DNA of 6,005 nt, from NCBI GenBank assembly GCA_003645735.1, contig QNBQ01000121.1, positions 1 through 6,005 of the forward strand, given 5' to 3'. The translations under genes and the position numbers were made by a program. The DNA is from Candidatus Poribacteria bacterium (GTDB lineage: Bacteria > Poribacteria > WGA-4E > B28-G17). Below the pieces are notes generated by a model. It was not told the origin of the DNA. It saw only the letters and a list, made by a program, of their open reading frames with translations, and did not search any database. This document shows positions 1-5,703 of this stretch, piece after piece; within the stretch, counting starts at the first letter, position 1, and each line of letters opens with the position of its first letter.

Positions 1-44
1 ACCTCCAAATCATCGATGAGATGGAGTATATGAAATCCCGACAT
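1..44 (-). CDS. Start of a probable family 4 glycosyltransferase, cut by the left window edge
   Basis: Reading left from the ATG at 44-42, the frame gives MSGFHILHLIDDLEV and runs off the window without a stop. The block HILHLIDDLEV matches the first beta strand and following loop of many GT4 glycosyltransferases, which often begin MKILHVIDxLxxGGAE. The start shares one base with the stop of the radical SAM gene (TGATG). AGGAGG (56-61) lies 11 bases upstream, inside that gene's last codons. Location in a glycosyltransferase operon on the same strand adds support. With only 15 codons visible, the call rests on a short motif, so the product is probable rather than certain; existence of a coding start here is more secure. 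Confidence 0.6.
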   Translation of the reverse strand, partial: MSGFHILHLIDDLE

Positions 45-1216
45 CAACCGAACATCCTCCTGGCGTAGTAGATCAGGTTCAGAAGGATCACGTTCCCGAT
101 GACCTTGATCGACCTCCGGGGATCGCATAGGATGTTTGAATACATCTGGTTCGCCATGGGGCAGGCGCAGTTGCCCTCTTTTATGTATCTCCTCACCTCA
201 CGGGCTTGGTCGGAGCGCAGGATCCTCTGAAAATCGTAATCGGATCTTCGCAAATCGCCCATCGGCTTATCATACCCCAGCACGCAACAAGGCCAGACCT
301 CGCCGTCGTAGTTTAGGTGAACGTTCGATATCCCCGCGTAGCAGGGTATCACCTGCCTGCCCTCTCGGAGGATTTCGGAAGCCAGCTCATAATAGACGAG
401 CCTCATGCCCTCGGTTATACGGGCCACCTTGCGCTTGTGGGATATGTTCTCCTTTATCTTGCTGGAGAACCGCTTCATGAGCCGCTCGTAATCCCTAGCC
501 GAGGGGGTGATCGGATCGCCTATGTTCAAAAGCTCCGCTCGCTGCTCAGCTATCTCATTCCGATAGCTCTCCACTCCCAGGCTGTGGACGAAATCCTCGA
601 TCTCGTCCAGATGATCGAGATTGTAGTTTGAAACAACCGTCCCCAATTCGACATGTAACCTTCCATCCCTCTCCTGCAGGGCCATCAACCTTTTAACGGT
701 CGCCATGAGCCTCTCGAAATTCCCCTTAACCCCGCGTATCTCGTCGTGAAGCTCCCCCACTCCGTCGATAGAAGGTTTGATCGTGAGCGGAACGCGGGGC
801 AGATATTTGTCCATGATGCTGAGGATCTCCTCGGTGGTTTTTTCGATGATCCTGGGCATGAGCGCGTTCGTCGGGATATGTATGATTTTGGGTTTGAGAT
901 ATCTACACGCCAGCTCGACTATCCCCGGCAGATCCCTCCTGAGGAAAGGCTCGCCGCCGCTTATGTTGAAGAAATAGATGTGACCTAGGCTTTTGAAAGC
1001 CCTCTCTATCTCATCGAGCGTGAGATCCTCCTTCGAGATCTCGGGGTTTTCGAGGTATCTCCTCCCGATGTTGCACGTCTTACACCTCGACTGACAGGCG
1101 GCTGTCACGGAGAACGTCAGCACAATGGGGTTAGAGGGCTTGATTAATCCGGCCCTCGCGAGCTTATAGCTTATGAGCCTGGGCAAAAGCTCCGTCGCAT
1201 AATCACGAAGGTTCAT
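44..1216 (-). CDS. Radical SAM enzyme with SPASM-like C-terminal cysteine region
   Basis: The 390-residue protein carries the radical SAM cluster motif CxxxCxxC in TAACQSRCKTCNIG (Cys41, Cys45, Cys48), which binds the [4Fe-4S] cluster that cleaves S-adenosylmethionine. NISGGEPFLRRDL (84-96) holds the GGE/SAM-binding motif. Further core elements are IHIPTNALM (112-120), LTIKPSIDGVGELHDEIRG (144-162) and LGTVVSNYN (191-199). The C-terminal part contains CYAGISNVHLNYDGEVWPCC (Cys292, Cys310, Cys311), then a CxC (Cys350, Cys352) and Cys364. This resembles the auxiliary-cluster region of SPASM or Twitch proteins, where NxDGxVxPC is typical. The last 20 residues are hydrophobic and basic (VIGNVILLNLIYYARRMFG) and may associate with the membrane. 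The reaction is unknown; context suggests modification of a sugar or lipid-linked glycan, but peptide modification cannot be excluded. Start choice: ATG with AGGGAGG seven bases upstream. The stop overlaps the next start as TGATG. Confidence 0.88.
   Translation of the reverse strand: MNLRDYATELLPRLISYKLARAGLIKPSNPIVLTFSVTAACQSRCKTCNIGRRYLENPEISKEDLTLDEIERAFKSLGHIYFFNISGGEPFLRRDLPGIVELACRYLKPKIIHIPTNALMPRIIEKTTEEILSIMDKYLPRVPLTIKPSIDGVGELHDEIRGVKGNFERLMATVKRLMALQERDGRLHVELGTVVSNYNLDHLDEIEDFVHSLGVESYRNEIAEQRAELLNIGDPITPSARDYERLMKRFSSKIKENISHKRKVARITEGMRLVYYELASEILREGRQVIPCYAGISNVHLNYDGEVWPCCVLGYDKPMGDLRRSDYDFQRILRSDQAREVRRYIKEGNCACPMANQMYSNILCDPRRSIKVIGNVILLNLIYYARRMFG
56..61 (-). promoter_or_regulatory. 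Ribosome binding site for the gene starting at 44
   Basis: On the minus strand this is a perfect AGGAGG embedded in the last codons (ARR) of the radical SAM gene, 11 bases before the ATG at 44-42. A nearer ATG at 55-53 is in the radical SAM frame and meets the stop after three codons, so it is not the start. The TGATG junction allows terminating ribosomes to reinitiate. Confidence 0.6.
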
Positions 1217-1223
1217 CCCGCTT

Positions 1224-1230
1224 CCTCCCT
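1224..1230 (-). promoter_or_regulatory. Strong ribosome binding site for the radical SAM gene
   Basis: On the minus strand this reads AGGGAGG, seven bases before the ATG at 1216-1214. It lies in the only true intergenic gap of the window (24 bp, 1217-1240). This is the one gene here whose start does not overlap its upstream neighbour, and it has a well-spaced site, so it probably initiates independently. Confidence 0.75.
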
Positions 1231-1240
1231 TAGAACATCC

Positions 1241-2221
1241 TCATAGGAGGTTTTGAGCCTTATACCACTCTATCGTTTGTTTCATCCCGTCCCTCAACGA
1301 GATCCTCGGGATGTAACCCAGCTCCCTCCCGGCCTTTGATATGTCGGAGCTGTGATCGAGCGTCAGGAAATCGATCATGCTTGAGGTGACGGGCGGTTTC
1401 CTCTCCAGCGCCTTATAGAGCATCTCAACCGCCCTCTCCCCGAGCTTCGCTATCGCTCTCGGCATTCGTAGCTTTGGAACCTCCACCCCCAGGCATTCCG
1501 CTATCGTGTGGATAAACTCCTCAACGGTCACCTGTGATGGCCCGGCTATGTTATATATGCTCATGTTCGTCCCCCTTCGGGGCGGCAGGGCCAGGATGAA
1601 ACCCCGAACCAGGTCATCCACGTATGTGGGGTGGAGGACGGATTTCCCATTCCCCACGATGATGAACCGTTTCTCGGCGATTCTCCTGAAGAACTCCGCG
1701 CGGCGCAGATCGCCCGGCCCGTAGACGAGATCCGGGCGGATTACGGTCGCCGGCAGGGAATACATCTCGTGATATCGCAAAACCATCCTCTCCGCCTCGC
1801 ACTTCGTCCGCTCATATGCTCCCCTCGGGTTGTAATCCAGGCTTTCCACCGCCTTCCTTTTCCCCAGCCCCAACACCCCCGGGGTGCTGCAGTGGATGAA
1901 ATGCTTGACCCGCGCCCTCACCGCCTCCTCCAAGAGGTTCACAGTGCCTGTGACGTTGACCTTATAAAAAACCTCCTCCGGTATGCCCCATCCGCCGACC
2001 TGGGCGGCCAGGTGGTAAACGATATCGACGCCCTCAGCTGCTCCCGTCAGCGATCCCCTCTCAACTATATCTCCGAAGAACAGCTCTGCTCCGAGAGCTT
2101 CCAGCTCCCTCACATCGCTGACCCTCCTGACGAGACATCTACAGCGATATCCCTCAGCGGTTAACGCCTTGAACAGATGCGCTCCTATGAAGCCGGTTGC
2201 CCCTGTGATCAATATCTTCAT
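1241..2221 (-). CDS. Extended-SDR NAD(P)-dependent epimerase/dehydratase/reductase family protein
   Basis: This 326-residue protein has the length and motif order of the extended short-chain dehydrogenase/reductase family. The Rossmann dinucleotide loop is GATGFIG (7-13). GDIVERGSL (50-58) carries the acidic residue near the adenine ring, followed by VYHLAAQVGG (68-77). The catalytic elements are CSTPGVLG (111-118, Ser112/Thr113) and YERTK (136-140, Tyr136 and Lys140). RPDLVYGPGD (162-171) and HPTYVDDLVRGFILAL (197-212) shape the substrate site. The STPGVLG form recalls the 3-beta-hydroxysteroid dehydrogenase/dihydroflavonol-reductase-like branch as well as nucleotide-sugar epimerases, so the substrate is uncertain. 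Among glycosyltransferases a nucleotide-sugar epimerase, dehydratase or ketoreductase role is most likely. The ATG overlaps the GT4 stop (ATGA), and GGGAGG (2235-2240) lies 13 bases upstream, a long spacing that suggests translational coupling helps initiation. The radical SAM gene follows after 24 bp. Confidence 0.9.
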   Translation of the reverse strand: MKILITGATGFIGAHLFKALTAEGYRCRCLVRRVSDVRELEALGAELFFGDIVERGSLTGAAEGVDIVYHLAAQVGGWGIPEEVFYKVNVTGTVNLLEEAVRARVKHFIHCSTPGVLGLGKRKAVESLDYNPRGAYERTKCEAERMVLRYHEMYSLPATVIRPDLVYGPGDLRRAEFFRRIAEKRFIIVGNGKSVLHPTYVDDLVRGFILALPPRRGTNMSIYNIAGPSQVTVEEFIHTIAECLGVEVPKLRMPRAIAKLGERAVEMLYKALERKPPVTSSMIDFLTLDHSSDISKAGRELGYIPRISLRDGMKQTIEWYKAQNLL

Positions 2222-3354
2222 GTTCGTCGTTTAGCCTCCCCCACGCTGCTTATAACCTCGACCAACCTATCCCACGAGAACCTCCCCTTCGCGTCGCGGA
2301 CCCCCTTGACCAGGATTTGCTCATATCCGCCTTCGTAGAACAGGATGACCGCCTCGGCTATCGCTTGGGGATCCTCCGGATCGATGAGGAAACCCGTTTT
2401 GCCGTGCTCGACTACATCGGGCAGGCCGCCCACCTCCGTCACGATCACCGGTTTATCGAACCCATAAGCTATCTGGACTATCCCGCTCTGGGTCGCGGTG
2501 ACATAGGGCAGGACCACGACATCCGCGGCGCAAAAGTATAGGCCAACCTCCTCGTTGGGTATGTATTCGTCTACGATCACAACCTTATCCCTTATCCCGA
2601 GCCTATCTATCCGCTCCAAATGCTCCGCCTTATCGCTCCAGAACTCCCCCGCCACCATAAGGGTTACATCGAGCCTCTCAAGTATCAGGGGCATAGCGTC
2701 CAACAGGTATCTCAACCCCTTATAGGGGCGGACGAATCCGAAAAACAGGATCACCCTCTCCGAAACCCCAAGCTTCCTCTGCGCCTCGGCTTTCCCATAT
2801 CGTTGAAAGCAGAACACGTCGTATATGGGGTGGAAGACCTTCCTCACATCGGCGTCCGGCAGCATATCCCTCAACCTATCCAGATCCTCGCTCGAATGGA
2901 CTATGAAATGGTCGCCGTTTCTCAGGACGAGCCTCGTGCATATCCGATCCCACGGCTTGGACTCATGCTGGACGACGTTATGACAGATGAAAAGCACCTT
3001 CGCCTTAGTAAAGGCGCGGATGAGGGAGGTGATGAACCAGAATTGAGGCGTCCAGAAGGATATCCACCATGGGATTACGACCAGGTCGGGGTTATCGCTT
3101 TTTATCCTTCGAAAGGTGGTCCACCACGTCAGTGGATTGACGGAGTCCAAAGTGTTCTCCACACCCTCCCCCCTTATGGCGAAGCCGCTGGCGTCCCTAT
3201 CGGTTCTCCCCGGGAAGAGCCGTTTTGGGTATTGGCGTTTGAAGGCATAGAATTTGACGTCGTGTTTCTCCTTTAGGTATCGGTAAAGCAGCGTCATGTA
3301 GTGAGCTATTCCGCCCCTGAAGGGATATGAAGGGCCTATCATACAGATCGTCAT
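2218..3354 (-). CDS. Family 4 glycosyltransferase (GT-B fold)
   Basis: The 378-residue, apparently soluble protein has the usual length of a GT4 retaining glycosyltransferase. The N-terminal acceptor domain starts MTICMIGPSYPFRGGIAHY (glycine-rich loop, residues 7-16). The domain switch leads into FFGFVRPYKGLRYLLDAMP (204-222), the typical opening of the nucleotide-sugar-binding domain with the R/K phosphate contacts R209 and K212. VAGEFW (234-239), VIVDEYIPNEEV (259-270), VVVLPY (279-284) and KPVIVTEVGGLPDVVEHGKTGFLIDPEDPQAIAEAV (301-336) complete it. The usual EX7E signature is not present in standard form: the region reads ATQSGIVQIAYGFDKP (287-302), a variant I believe occurs in a known GT4 subgroup. 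It probably adds one sugar to a lipid-linked intermediate at the cytoplasmic membrane face; donor and acceptor are unknown. Its ATG overlaps the GT2 stop (ATGA), and its own stop overlaps the SDR start in the same way, so expression is probably coupled. Confidence 0.9.
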   Translation of the reverse strand: MTICMIGPSYPFRGGIAHYMTLLYRYLKEKHDVKFYAFKRQYPKRLFPGRTDRDASGFAIRGEGVENTLDSVNPLTWWTTFRRIKSDNPDLVVIPWWISFWTPQFWFITSLIRAFTKAKVLFICHNVVQHESKPWDRICTRLVLRNGDHFIVHSSEDLDRLRDMLPDADVRKVFHPIYDVFCFQRYGKAEAQRKLGVSERVILFFGFVRPYKGLRYLLDAMPLILERLDVTLMVAGEFWSDKAEHLERIDRLGIRDKVVIVDEYIPNEEVGLYFCAADVVVLPYVTATQSGIVQIAYGFDKPVIVTEVGGLPDVVEHGKTGFLIDPEDPQAIAEAVILFYEGGYEQILVKGVRDAKGRFSWDRLVEVISSVGEAKRRT

Positions 3355-4313
3355 CCTTCACCGCCTATTCTCCGGCGCGCCGTATCCCCTCTTCTGAGGT
3401 AGTAGAGCAAATCCTCTATCAGCCTTCTATTGGCCCCTATAAGATCGGCCACCAGCCCCATCACCCCCGTTTGGAACCCCATGAGCACGAGCACAGCCGC
3501 CAATATCAGGGATTGGATATGCCCCCCGCCTCGACCGGTGAAATAGAAGTAGAGGAACCTCACCCCTATTGCGGAGCCGGCGATGAACAGCAGCAGCCCC
3601 AGGATTAAGAAGGTTTTCAGCGGCTCGTATATCCCGTAAATCCGGAGCATGGAGGGGACAGCGCGGCGCAGGTAATCGGGAATACCTCGGAACAGGCGCG
3701 ACGGGCGCAAGGGGGCGTTCGTTCGGATGGGAACCCAGGTGATCGGGATGTTCTTCTTGCCGGCCTGTATGATGGTCTCGATTGTGTATGTGAAGCTCGA
3801 TATCACGTTCAACCGGAGCGCCGCGTCGCGGCTGAACGCCCTGAAGCCGCTGGTCACATCGGGCATTTCGATCCCCGCCAACCTGCTCACCATATAGCTT
3901 CCAGCCTTCTGGAGAGCCTTTTTGAGGGGCGAGAAATGGGATATATCCTTGATAGGACGCGCTCCGACCACTATATCGGCCTCGCCTTCAAGTATAGGTC
4001 GGACGAGCTTCGCGATATCGGCCCCGCGGTATTGGTTATCGCCGTCGGTGTTGATTATGACATCCGCCCCGAGGCGCAAACAGGCGTCCAACCCCACTTT
4101 AAACGCCCTGGCCAGCCCCTGGTTCTGTGTCAAACGGACTATGTGATGCACGCCCAGCTCCCTGGCCACCAAAGAGGTCTTGTCCGTGCTCCCATCATCG
4201 ATCACGAGTATCTCTATCTCGTCCACCCCGTCGATCCGTTTGGGCAGATCCCTGAGGGTGATGGGAAGCGTTTTCTCCTCGTTATAACATGGGATCTGAA
4301 TGATGAGCTTCAT
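3351..4313 (-). CDS. DPM1/DPG-synthase-like family 2 glycosyltransferase with two C-terminal membrane helices
   Basis: The 320-residue protein begins MKLIIQIPCYNEE, the standard GT2 opening. The GT-A fold motifs follow in order: VIDDGSTDKT (37-46), QNQGLARAFKVGLD (63-76), the metal-binding DxD as TDGDNQY (89-95), ADIVVGAR (112-119) and TSGFRAFSRDA (154-164). Two hydrophobic segments (about 234-258 and 265-291) and a basic tail anchor it in the membrane. This arrangement is typical of enzymes that transfer a sugar from a nucleotide sugar to dolichyl or undecaprenyl phosphate. The sugar, commonly mannose or glucose in relatives, cannot be predicted. An in-frame ATG 36 codons upstream (4421) is rejected: the extra residues are basic and unrelated to the fold, whereas the chosen ATG has GGAGG just upstream. 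The gene overlaps the GT39-like gene by 32 nt and shares an ATGA with the following GT4 gene. Pairing with the GT39-like enzyme suggests it makes that enzyme's lipid-linked donor. Confidence 0.88.
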   Translation of the reverse strand: MKLIIQIPCYNEEKTLPITLRDLPKRIDGVDEIEILVIDDGSTDKTSLVARELGVHHIVRLTQNQGLARAFKVGLDACLRLGADVIINTDGDNQYRGADIAKLVRPILEGEADIVVGARPIKDISHFSPLKKALQKAGSYMVSRLAGIEMPDVTSGFRAFSRDAALRLNVISSFTYTIETIIQAGKKNIPITWVPIRTNAPLRPSRLFRGIPDYLRRAVPSMLRIYGIYEPLKTFLILGLLLFIAGSAIGVRFLYFYFTGRGGGHIQSLILAAVLVLMGFQTGVMGLVADLIGANRRLIEDLLYYLRRGDTARRRIGGEG

Positions 4314-5703
4314 GGTCCTCCGCTCTCGTCGTTTTATCCGCCTTGACCCGCAAGAAGCGTGCCCGATGCGAAGCCCGTTTAAACAGGCGACGATCGAAAC
4401 GGGTTGAGAGGCGCGCTTCATAATTCCTGTAATCGACCTTCATATGGGGCGCCCGGATAAGCCATCGCCTAACGCCCCATGCCCCCGAGGCTGCGAAGAT
4501 CAGCAGATAGGGCAGCATCGGGGCGTTATATCTCTCTATGGCGTGTATCAGCGAGTATAGGGCGGTGAAATACGCCATAATGAGGATAAGCGGCAGGAAA
4601 TCCCTCCATTTACGCCGGTTAAGCGAAACCCCGATGATAGCAAGCGGGAGAGGGGCGCAGCTGATGATCGCCAGGATGAGCTTCGCCAAAACGGCGGGGT
4701 AGTTGCGATTCCTCAGATACTCGGAGGCCGTGAGCTCCAGCCCGAAGGCTTGGCTGTGTGTATATATCCTCCACAACCTGAACGATCTCCTGATGCACGC
4801 CTTCAAGTATCCCAAAGGTGTTTCCCTTATGTTGATCAACCCTTTTTTGATGAGCCGAGCGTCCTCCTCGACCGTTATGGAGGAGGGGTTGAGGAGGCGT
4901 CGGCCGATCGCCCTTTCAAGCTCAGCTTTTATCTCACCCCTGTCATCATATCTGCCGGCCAGCGATCCGCCGAAAAGCGTAAGGCCGCCTCCGGTCGTTA
5001 TAGGGATCAGCCTGTGGAACGTCATGTAGTTTCGAACGGTCCAGGGGGTAAGGGTGAGGGCGGCTACAGATATGAAGGCCAGGGAGTGTGTCACAGCCCT
5101 TCTCCTGTTTCGGTAAACGATCAGCAACAGGAGCGGGACGAGAAACGGGAGCAGAACCGCTATAGGCCGACACAAAGCGGCTGTCCCGAAGAGGAAAGCT
5201 GAGGCGAGATGCCACGCCTGCGAACTGCTGAAAGCTATCATTAGAAACAGCACCGCCGAAGCGATCAGAAACGTGAAGAGCGTCTCCGTTAGGATATATC
5301 TACACCAATCCACCATGGGCGGGTAAAACGCTGAAAGGGAGGCGGAGATGAGGCCCACTTTCTCGTTAAAAGCCATTCTCCCGATGAAAAACACCAGCAC
5401 GCACGTGACAGCGCCTATGAGGGCTTGGATCGCCCTCACCGCCCCATGGCTGTGTCCGAAGGCCGAGTAAACCAAAGCGAGAAACGCTGGATATATCGGC
5501 CCGCGCCTGGCGGTCGGCATGTATGGGGGGTGTTCATCCATAGAGAAGCCGTTTCCGGAGATGATGTTTAAACCGATCCTATCGTATTCGATAGCATCAT
5601 CTTTTACCTCGGGCTGCCGGGGAAGCGTGACGGAGATCGCCCTTAAAAGTAGGGCCATGACGAAAATCGCTATGAGGAAGGGGTTTATTCTATGAGCTTT
5701 CAC
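4282..5703 (-). CDS. GT39/PMT-like integral membrane glycosyltransferase
   Basis: This 473-residue polytopic membrane protein starts with GTG, with an AAGGGGAG Shine-Dalgarno five bases upstream. The layout is that of the GT39/ArnT/RgtA-like GT-C superfamily. A first helix (about residues 8-26) is followed by a periplasmic loop with DDAIEYDRIGLNI (35-47), holding the acidic residues expected at the catalytic site. Next come GFSMDEHPPYMPTARRGPIYP (52-71), a helix-rich core with the TETLFTFL element (139-146), the TPWTVRNY element (219-226), and a late RYNAPMLPYLL segment (391-401). Such enzymes take a sugar from a polyprenyl-phosphate donor and transfer it to lipid or protein acceptors on the outer face of the membrane; donor and acceptor cannot be read here. 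The next gene encodes a polyprenyl-phosphate-sugar synthase-like GT2, which fits a donor-maker/donor-user pair. About 55 basic, polar residues (from about 419) follow the last helix, which is unusual and overlaps the next gene's ribosome binding site. Confidence 0.87.
   Translation of the reverse strand: MKAHRINPFLIAIFVMALLLRAISVTLPRQPEVKDDAIEYDRIGLNIISGNGFSMDEHPPYMPTARRGPIYPAFLALVYSAFGHSHGAVRAIQALIGAVTCVLVFFIGRMAFNEKVGLISASLSAFYPPMVDWCRYILTETLFTFLIASAVLFLMIAFSSSQAWHLASAFLFGTAALCRPIAVLLPFLVPLLLLIVYRNRRRAVTHSLAFISVAALTLTPWTVRNYMTFHRLIPITTGGGLTLFGGSLAGRYDDRGEIKAELERAIGRRLLNPSSITVEEDARLIKKGLINIRETPLGYLKACIRRSFRLWRIYTHSQAFGLELTASEYLRNRNYPAVLAKLILAIISCAPLPLAIIGVSLNRRKWRDFLPLILIMAYFTALYSLIHAIERYNAPMLPYLLIFAASGAWGVRRWLIRAPHMKVDYRNYEARLSTRFDRRLFKRASHRARFLRVKADKTTRAEDHEAHHSDPML
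4316..4321 (-). promoter_or_regulatory. Ribosome binding site deciding the start of the GT2 gene
   Basis: On the minus strand this reads GGAGGA and is followed by CC and then the ATG at 4313-4311. The GGAGG-to-ATG gap of three bases is short, but no other start fits as well: the protein from this ATG begins exactly at the first beta strand of the GT2 fold. The site lies inside the C-terminal tail codons of the upstream GT39-like gene. Confidence 0.65.

Noticed and set aside
1631..2164. Plus-strand open frame of 177 codons opposite the SDR gene
   Set aside because: It is antisense to the well-supported SDR frame, rich in Arg and Pro with no motif, and has no neighbours on that strand.
2620..3276. 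Plus-strand open frame of 218 codons opposite the GT4 gene
   Set aside because: It lies fully antisense to a gene with clear GT4 motifs, its translation has no recognisable domain, and its composition mirrors the complement of the real frame.
4373..4403. Near-palindrome around GTTTAAAC (GCCCGTTT/AAACAGGC, one mismatch) followed by a second AAACGGG arm
   Set aside because: The arms are only 7-8 bp, no A/T tract or operator partner accompanies them, and similar short palindromes are expected by chance. It does fall in the odd GT39 tail region but I see no further support for a regulatory role.
4314..4421. Upstream start (ATG at 4421) that would lengthen the GT2 protein by 36 residues
   Set aside because: The extra residues are basic and unlike any GT2 N-terminus, while the ATG at 4313 follows GGAGG and begins exactly at the conserved IPCYNEE strand.
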